Below are positions 47,054-62,002 of a stretch of DNA of 64,000 bases, one piece after another. Source of the stretch: Avena insularis (Eukaryota > Streptophyta > Magnoliopsida > Poales > Poaceae). Below the pieces are notes generated by a model. The model was not told the origin of the DNA. It searched no databases and saw only the letters and a list, made by a program, of their open reading frames with translations. The stretch covers positions 374,467,331 to 374,531,330 of the forward strand of contig CM042688.1 of assembly GCA_023614405.1 (NCBI GenBank), in the 5' to 3' direction. Position numbers and translations under genes: made by a program. The number at the start of each line of letters is the position of its first letter. Position 1 is the stretch's first letter.

Positions 47054-50000
47054 ATGTGTGTTCTTTTCCTAAACCAGATGGATCCAATAGAGTTATGGCA
47101 TGTGTGTTCCTTTTTTCAACCACATCTAGAGTCATTGCATGTGCCTTCCTTCCATAAACCACCACCAGAGTCATTGCATTCTTGTTCTTTTCCTAAACCA
47201 CATGGATCCACCAGAGTCATTGCATGTGTGTTCTTTTCCTAAGCCACATGGATCCACAAGAGTCATTTCATGTGTGTTATTTTCCTAAACCACCACCCGA
47301 GTCATTGCATATGTCTTCCTTTCCTAAACCACATATGATCCACCAGTGTCATTGCATGTGTGTTCTTTTCCTAAACCACATCAATCCACCATAGTCATTG
47401 CATGTGTGTTCTTTTTCTAAACAACATGGATCCACTAGTGTCATTGCATGTGTGTTCTTTCATAAACCAAATGGATCCACCAGAGTCATTGCATGTGTGT
47501 TCATTTCCTAAACCACATGGATCCACCAGAGTCATTGCATGTGTGTTCTTTTCCTAAACCACCACTAGGGTCATTGCATGTGTGTTCTTTTCCTAAATCA
47601 CATGGATCCACTAGTGTCATTGCATGTGTTTTCCTTTCCTAAACCACCACTAGAGTCATTGCATGTGTGTTCTTTACCTAAACTAAATGGATCCACTAGA
47701 GTCATTGCATGTGTGTTGTTTCCCTAAACCACCACCAGAGTCATTGCATGTGTCTTCTTTTCCGAAACCACCACTAGAGTCATTACATGTGTGTTCCTTT
47801 CCTAAACCACATGGATCCACCACAATCATTGCATGTGTGTTCTATTACTAAACCACATGGATCAACCACAATCATTGCATGTGTGTTCTGTTACTAAACC
47901 ACATTGATCCACCAGAGTCATTAAATGCGTGTTCTTTTCCTAAATCAAATGTATCCACCAGAGTCATTACATGTGTGTTTTTTCCAAAACAACAAGGATC
48001 CACCAGAGTCATTTCATGTGTGTTCTTTTCCTAAACCACCACCAGAGTGATTGCATGTGTCTCCTTTTCCTAAACCACCACTAGACTCATTGCATGTGTC
48101 TTGCTTTCCTAAACCACATGGATCCACCGGTGTCATTGCATTTGTGTTCTTTTCATAAATCACCACTGGAGTCATTGCATCTGTGTTGTTTTCCTAAATC
48201 ACATGGATCCACTAGAGTCATTGCATGTATGTTGCTTTCCTAAACCACATCTAGGGTCATTTCATGTGTCTTCCTTTCCTAAACCACCACCAGAGTCATT
48301 GCATGTGTGTTGTTTTCCTAAACCACATGGACTCACCTGCGTCATTGCATGTGTGTTCCTTTCCTAAACCACCACAAGATTCATTGCATGTGTGTTCTTT
48401 TCCTAAACCACCACTCCACTAGAGTTATTGCATGTGTGTTACTTTCCTAAACCATATGGATCCACCAGTGTCATTGCATGTGTGTTCGTTTCATAAACCT
48501 CATGGATCCACCAGAGTCATTGCATGTGTGTTCTTTTCCTAAACGAGATGGATCCAATAGAGTTATTGCATGTGTGTTCCTTTTCTAAACCACATCTAGA
48601 GTCATTGCATGTGCCTTCCTTTCCTAAACCACCACTAGAGTCATTGCATTCTTGTTCTTTTCCTAAACCACATGGATCCACCAGAGTCATTGCATGTGTG
48701 TTCTTTTCCTAAGCCACATGGATCCACAAGAGTCATTTCATGTGTGTTATTTTCCTAAACCACCACCCGAGTCATTGCATATGTCTTCCTTTCCTAAACC
48801 ACATATGATCCACCAGTGTCATTGCATGTGTGTTCTTTTCCTAAACCACATCAATCCACCATAGTCATTGCATGTGTGTTCTTTTTCTAAACAACATGGA
48901 TCCACCAGTGTCATTGCATGTGTCTTCTTTCATAAACCAAATGGATCCACCAGAGTCATTGCATGTGTGTTCTTTTCCTAAACCACCACTAGGGTCATTG
49001 CATGTGTGTTCTTTTCCTAAATCACATGGATCCACTAGTGTCATTGCATGTGTTTTCCTTTCCTAAACCACCACTAGAGTCATTGCATGTGTGTTCTTTA
49101 CCTAAACTAAATGGATCCACTAGAGTCATTGCATGTGTGTTGTTTCCCTAAACCACCACCAGAGTCATTGCATGTGTCTTCTTTTCCGAAACCACCACTA
49201 GAGTCATTACATGTGTGTTCCTTTCCTAAACCACATGGATCCACCACAATCATTGCATGTGTGTTCTATTACTAAACCACATGGATCAACCACAATCATT
49301 GCATGTGTGTTCTGTTACTAAACCACATGGATCCACCAGAGTCATTAAATGCGTGTTCTTTTCCTAAATCAAATGTATCCACCAGAGTCATTGCATTTGT
49401 GTTTTTTCCAAAACAACAAGGATCCACCAGAGTCATTTCATGTGTGTTCTTTTCCTAAACCACCACCAGAGTGATTGCATGTGTCTCCTTTTCCTAAACC
49501 ACCACTAGACTCATTGCATGTGTCTTCCTTTCCTAAACCACATGGATCCACCGGTGTCATTGCATTTGTGTTCTTTTCATAAATCACCACTGGAGTCATT
49601 GCATCTGTGTTGTTTTCCTAAATCACATGGATCCACTAGAGTCATTGCATGTATGTTGCTTTCCTAAACCACATCTAGGGTCATTTCATGTGTCTTCCTT
49701 TCCTAAACCACCACCAGAGTCATTGCATGTGTGTTGTTTTCCTAAACCACATGGACTCACCTGCGTCATTGCATGTGTGTTCCTTTCCTAAACCACCACA
49801 AGATTCATTGCATGTGTGTTCTTTTCCTAAACCACCACTCCACTAGAGTTATTGCATGTGTGTTACTTTCCTAAACCATATGGATCCACCAGTGTCATTG
49901 CATGTGTGTTCGTTTCATAAACCTCATGGATCCACCAGAGTCATTGCATGTGTGTTCTTTTCCTAAACGAGATGGATCCAATAGAGTTATTGCATGTGTG

Positions 50001-52899
50001 TTCCTTTTCTAAACCACATCTAGAGTCATTGCATGTGCCTTCCTTTCCTAACCACCACTAGAGTCATTGCATTCTTGTTCTTTTCCTAAACCACATGGAT
50101 CCACCAGAGTCATTGCATGTGTGTTCTTTTCCTAAGCCACATGGATCCACAAGAGTCATTTCATGTGTGTTATTTTCCTAAACCACCACCCGAGTCATTG
50201 CATATGTCTTCCTTTCCTAAACCACATATGATCCACCAGTGTCATTGCATGTGTGTTCTTTTCCTAAACCACATCAATCCACCATAGTCATTGCATGTGT
50301 GTTCTTTTTCTAAACAACATGGATCCACCAGTGTCATTGCATGTGTCTTCTTTCATAAACCAAATGGATCCACCAGAGTCATTGCATGTGTGTTCATTTC
50401 CTAAACCACATGGATCCACCAGAGTCATTGCATGTGTGTTCTTTTCCTAAACCACCACTAGGGTCATTGCATGTGTGTCCTTTTCCTAAATCACATGGAT
50501 CCACTAGTGTCATTGCATGTGTTTTCCTTTCCTAAACCACCACTAGAGTCATTGCATGTGTGTTCTTTACCTAAACTAAATGGATCCACTAGAGTCATTG
50601 CATGTGTGTTGTTTCCCTAAACCACCACCAGAGTCATTGCATGTGTCTTCTTTTCCGAAACCACCACTAGAGTCATTACATGTGTGTTCCTTTCCTAAAC
50701 CACATGGATCCACCACAATCATTGCATGTGTGTTCTATTACTAAAACACATGGATCAACCACAATCATTGCATGTGTGTTCTGTTACTAAACCACATGGA
50801 TCCACCAGAGTCATTAAATGCGTGTTCTTTTCCTAAATCAAATGTATCCACCAGAGTCATTGCATGTGTGTTTTTTCCAAAACAACAAGGATCCACCAGA
50901 GTCATTTCATGTGTGTTCTTTTCCTAAACCACCACCAGAGTCATTGCATGTGTCTCCTTTTCCTAAACCACCACTAGACTCATTGCATGTGTCTTCCTTT
51001 CCTAAACCACATGGATCCAGCGGTGTCATTGCATTTATGTTCTTTTCATAAACCACCACTGGAGTCATTGCATCTATGTTGTTTTCCTAAATCACATGGA
51101 TCCACTAGAGTCATTGCATATATGTTGCTTTCCTAAACCACATCTAGGGTCATTGCATGTGTCTTCCTTTCCTAAACCACCACCAGAGTCATTGCATGTG
51201 TGTTGTTTTCCTAAACCATATGGATTCACCTGGCTCATTGCATGTTTGTTCCTTTCCTAAACCACCACAAGATTCATTGCATGTGTGTTCTTTTACTAAA
51301 CCACCACACCACTAGAGTTATTGCATGTGTGTTACTTTCCTAAACCATATGGATCCACCAGTGTCATTGCATGTGTGTTCTTTTCATAAACCTCGTGGAT
51401 CAACTAGAGTCATTGCATGTGTGTTCTTTTCCTAAACCAGATGGATCCAATAGAGTTATTGCATGTGTGTTCCTTTTTTAAACCACATCTAGAGTCATTG
51501 CATGTGCCTTGCTTTCCTAAACCACCACCAGAGTCATTGCATTCTTGTTCTTTTCCTAAACCACATGGATCCACCAGACTCATTGCATGTGTTTTCTTTT
51601 CCTAAGCCACATGGATCCACAAGAGTCATTTCATGTGTGTTCTTTTCCTAAACCACCACCCGAGTCATTGCATATGTCTTCCTTTCCTAAACCACATATG
51701 ATCCACCAGTGTCATTGCATGTGTGTTCTATTCCTAAACCATATGGATCCACCATAGTCATTGCATGTGTGTTCTTTTTCTAAACAACATGGATCCACTA
51801 GTGTCATTGCATGTGTGTTCTTTCATAAACCACATGGATCCACCAGAGTCATTGCATGTGTGTTCTTTTCCTAAACCACCACTAGAGTCATTGCATGTGT
51901 GTTCTTTTCCTAAATCACATGGATCCACTAGTGTCATTGTAGGTGTTTTCCTTTCCTAAACCACCACTAGAGTCATTGCATGTGTGTTTCTTTCCTAAAC
52001 CACATTGATCCACCAGATTAATGGCATGTGCGTTCCTTTTATAAACCACATGGATCCACTAGAGTCATTGCATGTGTGTTATTTTCCTAAACCACATGGA
52101 TCCACCACAATCATTGCATGTGTGTTCCGTTACTAAACCACTTGGATCCACCAGAGTCATTGCATGCGTGTTCTTTTCCTCAATCACATGTATCCACCAG
52201 AGTCATTGCATGTGTGTTTTTTCCTAAACAACAAGGATCCACCAGAGTCATTTCATGTGTGTTCTTTTCCTAAACCACCACCAGAGTCATTGCATGTGTC
52301 TTCTTTTCCTAAACCACCACTAGACTCATTGCATGTGTCTTCCTTTCCTATACCACATGGATCCACCGGTGTCATTGCATTTGTGTTCTTTTCATAAACC
52401 ACCACTTGAGTCATTGCATCTGTGTTGTTTTCCTAAATCACATGGATCCACTAGAGTCATTGCATGTATGTTGCTTTCCTAAACCACATCTAGGGTCATT
52501 TCATGTGTCTTCCTTTCGTAAACCACCACCAGAGTCATTGCATGTGTGTTGTTTTCCTAAACCACATGGATTCACCAGTTTCATTGCATGTGTGTTCCTT
52601 TCCTAAACCACCACAAGATTTATTGCATGTGTGTTCTTTTCCTAAACCACCACACCACTAGAGTTATTGCATGTGTGTTACTTTCCTAAACCATATGGAT
52701 CCACCAGTGTCATTGCATGTGTGTTCGTTTCATAAACCTCATGGATCCACCAGAGTCATTGCATGTGTGTTCTTTTCCTAAACCAGATGGATCCGGTAGA
52801 GTTATTGCATGTGCCTTCCTTTCCTAAAGCACCACCAGAATCATTGCATTCTTGTTCTTTTCCTAAACCACATGGATCCACCAGAGTCATTGCATGTGT

Positions 52900-54380
52900 G
52901 TTCTTTTCCTAAGCCACATGGATCCACAAGAATCATTTCATGTGTCTTATTTTCCTAAACCACCACCCGAATCATTGCATATGTCTTCCTTTCCTAAACC
53001 ACATATGATCCACAAGTGTCACTTCATGTGTGTTCTTTTCCTAAACCACATCAATCCACCATAGTCATTGCATGTGTGTTCTTTTTTTAAACAACATGGA
53101 TCCACCAGTGTCATTGCATGTGTGTTCTTTCATAAACCAAATGGATCTACCAGAGTCATTGCATGTGTGTTCATTTCCTAAACCACATGGATCCACCAGA
53201 GTCATTGCATGTGTGTTCTTTTCCGAAACCACCACTAGAGTCATTGCATGTGTGTTCTTTTACTAAATCACATGGACCCACTAGTGTCATTGCATGTGTT
53301 TTCCTTTCCTAAACCACCACTAGAGTCATTGCATGTGTGTTCTTTACCTAAACTAAATGGATCCACTAGAGTCATTGCGTGTGTGTTGTTTTCCTAAACC
53401 ACCACCAGAGTCATTGCATGTATCTTCTTTTCCGAAACCACCACTAGAGTCATTACATGTGTGTTCCTTTCCTAAACCACATGGATCCACCACAATCATT
53501 GCATGTGTGTTCTATTACTAAACCACATGGATCAACCACAATCATTGCATGTGTGTTCTGTTACTAAACCACATGGATCCACCAGATGCATTGCATGCGT
53601 GTTCTTTTCCTAAATCAAATGTATCCACCAGAGTCATTGCATGTGTGTTTTTTCCTAAACAACAAGGATGCACCAGAGTTATTTCATGTGTGTTCTTTTC
53701 CTAAACCACCACCAGAGTCATTGCATGTGTCTTCTTTTCCTAAACCACCACTAGACTCATTGCATGTGTCTTCCTTTCCTAAACCACATGGATCCACCGG
53801 TGTCATTGCATTTGTGTTCTTTTCATAAACCACCACTGGAGTCATTGCATCTGTGTTCTTTTCCTAAATCACATGGATCCACTAGAGTCATTGCATGTAT
53901 GTTGCTTTCCTAAACCACATCTAGGGTCATTGCATGTGTCTTACTTTCCTAAACCACCACCAGAGTCATTGCATGTGTGTTGTTTTCCTAAACCACATGG
54001 ATTCACCTGTGTCATTGCATGTGTGTTCCTTTCCTAAACCGCCACAAGATTCATTGCATGTGTGTTCTTTTCCTAAACCACCACACCACTAGAGTTATTT
54101 CATGTGTGTTACTTTCCTAAACCATATGGATCCACCAGTGTCATTGCATGTGTGTTCGTTTAATAAACCTCATGGATCAACCAGAGTCATTGCATGTGTG
54201 CTTTTCCTAAACAAGATGGATCCAGTAGAGTTATTGCATGTGTGTTCCTTTTTTAAACCACATCTAGAGTCATTGCATGTGCCTTCCTTTCCTAAACCAC
54301 CAGAGTCATTGCATTCTTGTTCTTTTCCTAAACCACATGGATCCACCAGAGTCATTGCATGTGTGTTCTTTTCCTAAGCC
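52900..54380 (+). repeat. Large satellite duplication, copy 1 (lag 7542)
   Basis: Matching sub-blocks start at 53072, 53586 and 54102 here and at 60614, 61128 and 61645 in the second copy, a constant offset of 7542-7543 bp. The shared variants include ACAAGTGTCACTTCATG and GGATGCACCA. Confidence 0.75.
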
Positions 54381-56099
54381 ACATGGATCCACAAGAGTCA
54401 TTTCATGTGTGTTCTTTTCCTAAACCACCAACCGAGTCATTGCATATGTCTTCCTTTCCTAAACCACATATGATCCACCAGTGTCATTGCATGTGTGTTC
54501 TTTTCCTAAACCACATCGATCCACCATAGTCATTGCATGTGTGTTCTTTTTCTAAACAACATGGATCCACCAGTGTCATTGCATGTGTGTTCTTTCATAA
54601 AGCAAATGGATACACCAGAGTCATTGGATGTGTGTTCATTTCCTAAACCACAGGGATCCACCTTAGTCATTGCATGTGTGTTCTTTTCCTAAACCACCAC
54701 TAGAGTCATTGCATGTGTGTTCTTTTCCTAAATCACATGGATCCACTAGTGTCATTGCATGTGTTTTCCTTTCTTAAACCACCACTAGAGTCATTTTAGA
54801 TGTGTTCTTTACCTAAACCACATGGATCCACCAGAGTCATTGCATGTGCATTGTTTGCATAAACCAAATGGATCCACCAGTGTCATTGCATGTGTGTTCC
54901 TTTCCAAAACCACCACTAGAGTCATTGCATGTGTGTTATTTTCCTAAACTAAATGGATCCACTAGAGTCATTGCATGTGTGTTCTTTTCCTAAACCACCA
55001 CCAGAGTCATTGCATTTGTCTTATTTTCCTAAACCACCACTAGAGTCATTGCATGTGTGTTCCTTTCCAAAACCACATGGATCCACCACAATCATTGCAT
55101 GTGTGTTCCGTTACTAAACCACATGGATCCACCAGAGTCATTGCATGCGTGTTCTTTTCCTAAATCACATGTATCCACCAGAGTCATTGCATGTGTGTTT
55201 TTTCCTAAACAACATGGATCCACCAGAGTCATTTCATGTGTGTTCTTTTCCTAAACCACCACCAGAGTCATTGCATGTGTCTTCTTTTCCTAATCCACCG
55301 CTAGACTCATTGCATGTGTCTTCCTTTCCTAAACCACATGGATCCACGAGTGTCATTGCATTTGCGTTCTTTTCATAAACCACCACTGGAGTCATTACAT
55401 CTGTGTTGTTTTCCTAAACCACATGGATCCACTAGAGTCATTGCATGTATGTTCCTTTCCTAAACCACATCCAGAGTCATTGCATGTGTCTTCATTTCCT
55501 GAACCACCACCAAAGTCATTGCATGTGTGTTGTTTTCCTAAACCACCTGGATTCACCTGTGTCATTGCATGTGTGTTCCTTTCCTAAACCACCACAAGAT
55601 TCATTGCATGTGTGTTCTTTTCCTAAACCACCACACCACTAGATTTATTGCATGTGTGTTCTTTTCCTAAGCCACATGGATCCACAAGAGTCATTTCATG
55701 TGTGTTCTTTTCCTAAACCACCACCCGAGTCATTGCATATGTCTTCCTTTCCTAAACCACATATGATCCACCAGTGTCATTGCATGTGTGTTCTATTCCT
55801 AAACCATAGGGATCCACCATAGTCATTGCATGTGTGTTCTTTTTCTAAACGACATGGATCCACCAGTGTCATTGCATGTGTGTTCTTTCATAAACCACAT
55901 GGATCCACCAGAGTCATTGCATGTGTGTTCATTTCCTAAACCACATGGATCCACCAGAGTCATTGCATGTGTGTTCTTTTCCTAAACCACCACTAGAGTC
56001 ATTGCATGTGTGTTCTTTTCCTAAATCACATGGATCCACTAGTGTCATTGCAGGTGTTTTCCTTTCCTAAACCACCACTAGAGTCATTGCATGTGTGTT

Positions 56100-56900
56100 T
56101 CTTTCCTAAACCACATTGATCCACCAGATTAATGGCATGTGCGTTCCTTTCATAAACCACATGGATCCACTAGAGTCATTGCATGTGTGTTGATTTCCTA
56201 AACCACCACTAGAGTCATTGCATTTGTCTTATTTTCCGAAACCACCACTAGAGTCATTACATGTGTGTTATTTTCCTAAACCACATGGATCCACCACAAT
56301 CATTGCATGTGTGTTCCGTTACTAAACCACTTGGATCCACTAGAGTCATTGCATGCGTGTTCTTTTCCTCAATCACATGTATCCACCACAGTCATTGCAT
56401 GTGTGTTTTTCCTAAACAACAAGGATCCACCAGAGTCATTTCATGTGTGTTCTTTTCCTAAACCACCACCAGAGTCATTGCATGTGTCTTCTTTTCCTAA
56501 ACCACCACTAGACTCATTGCATGTGTCTTCCTTTCCTATACCACATGGATCCACCGGTGTCATTGCATTTGTGTTCTTTTCATAAACCACCACTTGAGTC
56601 ATTGCATCTGTGTTGTTTTCCTAAATCACATGGATCCACTAGAGTCATTGCATGTATGTTGCTTTCCTAAACCACATCTAGGGTCATTTCATGTGTCTTC
56701 CTTTCCTAAACCACCACCAGAGTCATTGCACGTGTGTTGTTTTCCTAAACGACATGGATTCACCAGTTTCATTGCATGTGTGTTCCTTTCCTAAACCACC
56801 ACAAGATTTATTGCATGTGTGTTCTTTTCCTAAACCACCACACCACTAGAGTTATTGCATGTGTGTTACTTTCCTAAACCATATGGATCCACCAGTGTCA
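56100..56900 (+). repeat. Satellite duplication with lag 3316, copy 1
   Basis: Sub-blocks at 56261, 56307 and 56594 recur at 59577, 59623 and 59910 (offset 3316). Both carry the TTACTAAACCACTTGGATCC variant and the CCACTTGAGTCATTGCATCT variant. Confidence 0.7.
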
Positions 56901-57215
56901 TTCCATGTGTGTTCGTTTCATAAACCTCATGGATCCACCAGAGTCATTGCATGTGTGTTCTTTTCCTAAACCAGATGGATCCCGTAGAGTTATTGCATGT
57001 GTGTTACTTTTTTAAACCACATCTAGAGTCATTGCATGTGCCTTCCTTTCCTAAACCACCAGAATCATTGCATTCTTGTTCTTTTCCTAAACCACATGGA
57101 TCCACCAGAGTCATTGCATGTGTGTTCTTTTCGTAAGCCACATGGATCCACAAGAGTCATTTCATGTGTGTTCTTTTCCTAAACCACCACCCGAGTCATT
57201 GCATATGTCTTCCTT

Positions 57216-59213
57216 TCCTAAACCACATATGATCCACCAGTGTCATTGCATGTGTGTTCTTTTCCTAAACCACATCGATCCACCATAGTCATTGCATGTG
57301 TGTTCTTTTTCTAAACAACATGGATCCACCAGTGTCATTGCATGTGTGTTCTTTCATAAAGCAAATGGATCCACCAGAGTCATTGGATGTGTGTTCATTT
57401 CCTAAACCATAGGGATCCACCAGAGTCATTGCATGTGTGTTCTTTTCCTAAACCACCACTAGAGTCATTGCATGTGTGTTCTTTTCCTAAATCACATGGA
57501 TCCACTAGTGTCATTGCATGTGTTTTCCTTTCTTAAACCACCACTAGAGTCATTTCAGATGTGTTCTTTACCTAAACCACATGGATCCACCAGAGTCATT
57601 GCATGTGCATTGTTTGCATAAACCAAATGGATCCACCAGTGTCATTGCATGTGTGTTCCTTTCCAAAACCACCACTAGAGTTATTGCATGTGTGTTATTT
57701 TCCTAAACTAAATGGATCCACTAGAGTCATTGCATGTGTGTTCTTTTCCTAAACCACCACCAGAGTCATTGCATTTGTCTTATTTTCCTAAACCACCACT
57801 AGAGTCATTGCATGTGTGTTCCTTTCCAAAACCACATGGATCCACCACAATCATTGCATGTGTGTTCCGTTACTAAACCACATGGATCCACCAGAGTCAT
57901 TGCATGCGTGTTCTTTTCCTAAATCACATGTATCCACCAGAGTCATTGCATGTGTGTTTTTTCCTAAACAACATGGATCCACCAGAGTCATTTCATGTGT
58001 GTTATTTTCCTAAACCACCACCAGAGTCATTGCATGTGTCTTCTTTTCCTAATCCACCGCTAGACTCATTGCATGTGTCTTCCTTTCCTAAACCACATGG
58101 ATCCACGAGTGTCATTGCATTTGCGTTCTTTTCATAAACCACCACTGGAGTCAATTCATCTGTGTTGTTTTCCTAAACCACATGGATCCACTAGAGTCAT
58201 TGCATGTATGTTCCTTTCCTAAACCACATCCAGAGTCATTGCATGTGTCTTCATTTCCTAAACCACCTTCAAAGTCATTGCATGTGTGTTGTTTTCCTAA
58301 ACCATATGGATTCACCTGTGTCATTGCATGTGTGTTCCTTTCCTAAACCACCACAAGATTCATTGCATGTGTGTTCTTTTCCTAAACCACCACACCACTA
58401 GATTTATTGCATGTGTGTTACTTTCCTAAACCATATGGATCCACCAATGTCATTACATGTGTGTTCGTTTCATAAACCACATGGATCCACCAGAGTCATT
58501 GCATGTGTGTTATTTTCCTAAACCAGATGGATCCAATAGAGTTATTGCATGTGTGTTCCTTTTTTAAACCACATCTAGAGTCATTGCATGTGCCTTCCTT
58601 TCCTAAACCACCACCACAGTCATTGCATTCTTGTTCCTTTCCTAAACCACATGGATCCACCAGAGTCATTGCATGTGTTATTTTCCTAAGCCACATGGAT
58701 CCACAAGAGTCATTTCATGTGTGCTCTTTTCCTAAACCACCACCAGAGTCATTGCATATGTCTTCCTTTAGTAAACCATATGGATCCACCAGTGTCATTT
58801 CATGTGTGTTCTTTTCATAAACCACATGGATCCACCAGAGTCATTGCATGTGTGTTATTTTCCTAAACCACATGGATCCACCAGTGTCATTGCATGTGTG
58901 TTATTTCATAAACCACATGGATGCACCAGAGTCATTGCATGTGTGTTCATTTCCTAAACCACATGGATCCACCAGAGTCATTGCATGTGTGTTCTTTTCC
59001 TAAACCACCACTAGAGTCATTGCAAGTGTGTTCTTTTCCTAAATCACATGGATCCACTAGTGTCATTGCATGTGATTTACTTTCCTAAACCACCACTAGA
59101 GTCATTGCATGTGTGTTCTTTACCTAAACCACATGGATCCACCAGAGTCATTGCATGTGTATTGTTTTCATAAACCACATGGATCCACCAGTGTCATTGC
59201 ACGTGTGTTCCTC
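57216..59213 (+). repeat. Large satellite duplication, copy 1 (lag 4787)
   Basis: Sub-blocks at 57816, 57904, 58204 and 58503 recur at 62603, 62691, 62991 and 63290, all at exactly 4787 bp. The copy appears to extend to the window end. An earlier partial copy lies 2759 bp upstream (55057, 55145, 55445). The left edge given is approximate. Confidence 0.75.
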
Positions 59214-59419
59214 CAAAACCACTAGTAGAGTCCTTGCATGTGCGTTCTTTTCCTAAACAAAATGGATCCACCAGAGTCATTGCATGTGTGTTCTTTTCCT
59301 AAACCACCACCAGAGTCATTGCATGTGTCTTCTTTTCCTAAATCACATGGATCCACTAGTGTCATTGCAGGTGTTTTCCTTTCCTAAACCACCACTAGAG
59401 TCATTGCATGTGTGTTTAT

Positions 59420-60215
59420 TTCCTAAACCACATTGATCCAACAGATTAATGGCATGTGAGTCCTTTCATAAACCACATGGATCCACTAGAGTCATTGCAT
59501 GTGTGTTGATTTCCTAAACCACCACTAGAGTCATTGCATTTGTCTTCTTTTCCGAAACCACCACTAGAGTCATTACATGTGTGTTATTTTCCTAAACCAC
59601 ATGGATCCACCACAATCATTGCATGTGTGTTCCGTTACTAAACCACTTGGATCCACTAGAGTCATTGCATGCGTGTTCTTTTCCTCAATCACATGTATCC
59701 ACCAGAGTCATTGCATGTGTGTTTTTCCTAAACAACAAGGATCCACCAGAGTCATTTCATGTGTGTTCTTTTCCTAAACCACCACCAGAGTCATTGCATG
59801 TGTCTTCTTTTCCTAAACCACCACTAGACTCATTTCATGTGTGTTCCTTTCCTAAACCACATGGATCCACCGGTGTCATTGCATTTGTGTTCTTTTCATA
59901 AACCACCACTTGAGTCATTGCATCTGTGTTGTTTTCCTAAATCACATGGATCCACTAGAGTCATTGCATGTATGTTGCTTTCCTAAACCACATCTAGGGT
60001 CATTTCATGTGTCTTCCTTTCCTAAACCACCACCAGAGTCATTGCACGTGTGTTGTTTTCCTAAACGACATGATTCACCAGTTTCATTGCATGTGTGTTC
60101 CTTTCCTAAACCACCACAAGATTTATTGCATGTGTGTTCTTTTCCTAAACCACCACACCACTAGAGTTATTGCATGTGTGTTACTTTCCTAAACCATATG
60201 GATCCACCAGTGTCA
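59420..60215 (+). repeat. Satellite duplication with lag 3316, copy 2
   Basis: This is the counterpart of about 56100-56900. Confidence 0.7.
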
Positions 60216-60439
60216 TTCCATGTGTGTTCGTTTCATAAACCTCATGGATCCACCACAGTCATTGCATGTGTGTTCTTTTCCTAAACCAGATGGATCCAGT
60301 AGAGTTATTGCATGTGTGTTCCTTTTTTAAACCACATCTAGAGTCATTGCATGTGCCTTCCTTTCCTAAACCACCACCAGAATCATTGCATTCTTGTTCT
60401 TTTCCTAAACCACATGAATCCACCAGAGTCATTGCATGT

Positions 60440-61923
60440 GTGTTCTTTTCCTAAGCCACATGGATCCACAAGAATCATTTCATGTGTCTTATTTTCCTAA
60501 ACCACCACCCGAGTCATTGCATATGTCTTCCTTTCCTAAACCACATATGATCCACAAGTGTCACTTCATGTGTGTTCTTTTCCTAAACCACATCAATCCA
60601 CCATAGTCATTGCATGTGTGTTCTTTTTTTAAACAACATGGATCCACCAGTGTCATTGCATGTGTGTTCTTTCATAAACCAAATGGATCTACCAGAGTCA
60701 TTGCATGTGTGTTCATTTCCTAAACCACATGGATCCACCAGAGTCATTGCATGTGTGTTCTTTTCCGAAACCACCACTAGAGTCATTGCATGTGTGTTCT
60801 TTTCCTAAATCACATGGATCCACTAGTGTCATTGCATGTGTTTTCCTTTCCTAAACCACCACTAGAGTCATTGCATGTGTGTTATTTACCTAAACTAAAT
60901 GGATCCACTAGAGTCATTGCGTGTGTGTTGTTTTCCTAAACCACCACCAGAGTCATTGCATGTGTCTTCTTTTCCGAAACCACCACTAGAGTCATTACAT
61001 GTGTGTTCCTTTCCTAAACCACATGGATCCACCACAATCATTTCATCTGTGTTCTATTACTAAACCACATGGATCAACCACAATCATTGCATGTGTGTTC
61101 TGTTACTAAACCACATGGATCCACCAGATGCATTGCATGCGTGTTCTTTTCCTAAATCAAATGTATCCACCAGAGTCATTGCATGTGTGTTTTTTCCTAA
61201 ACAACAAGGATGCACCAAAGTCATTTCATGTGTGTTCTTTTCCTAAACCACCACCAGAGTCATTGCATGTGTCTTCATTTCCTAAACCACCACTAGACTC
61301 ATTGCATGTGTCTTCCTTTCCTAAACCACATGGATCCACCGGTGTCATTGCATTTTTTGTTCTTTTCATAAACCACCACTGGAGTCATTGCATGTGTGTT
61401 CTTTTCCTAAATCACATGGATCCACTAGAGTCATTGCATGTATGTTGCTTTCCTAAACCACATCTAGGGTCGTTGCATGTGTCTTACTTTCCTAAACCAC
61501 CACCAGAGTCATTGCATGTGTGTTGTTTTCCTAAACCACATGGATTCACCTGTGTCATTGCATGTGTGTTCCTTTCCTAAACCACCACAAGATTCATCGC
61601 ATGTGTGTTCTTTTCCTAAACCACCACACCACTAGAGTTATTTCATGTGTGTTACTTTCCTAAACCATATGGATCCACCAGTATCATTGCATGTGTGTTC
61701 GTTTCATAAACCTCATGGATCAACCAGAGTCATTGCATGTGTGCTTTTCCTAAACCAGATGGATCCAGTAGAGTTATTGCATGTGTGTTCCTTTTTTAAA
61801 CCACATCTAGAGTCATTGCATGTGCTTTCCTTTCCTAAACCACCACCAGAGTCATTGCATTCTTGTTCTTTTCCTAAACCACATGGATCCACCAGAGTCA
61901 TTGCATGTGTGTTCTTTTCCTAA
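60440..61923 (+). repeat. Large satellite duplication, copy 2 (lag 7542)
   Basis: This is the second copy of about 52900-54380, including the same rare variants. Confidence 0.75.
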
Positions 61924-62002
61924 GCCACATGGATCAACAGGAGTCATTTCATGTATGTTCTTTTCCTAAACCACCACCCGAGTCATTGCATATGTCTTCC
62001 TT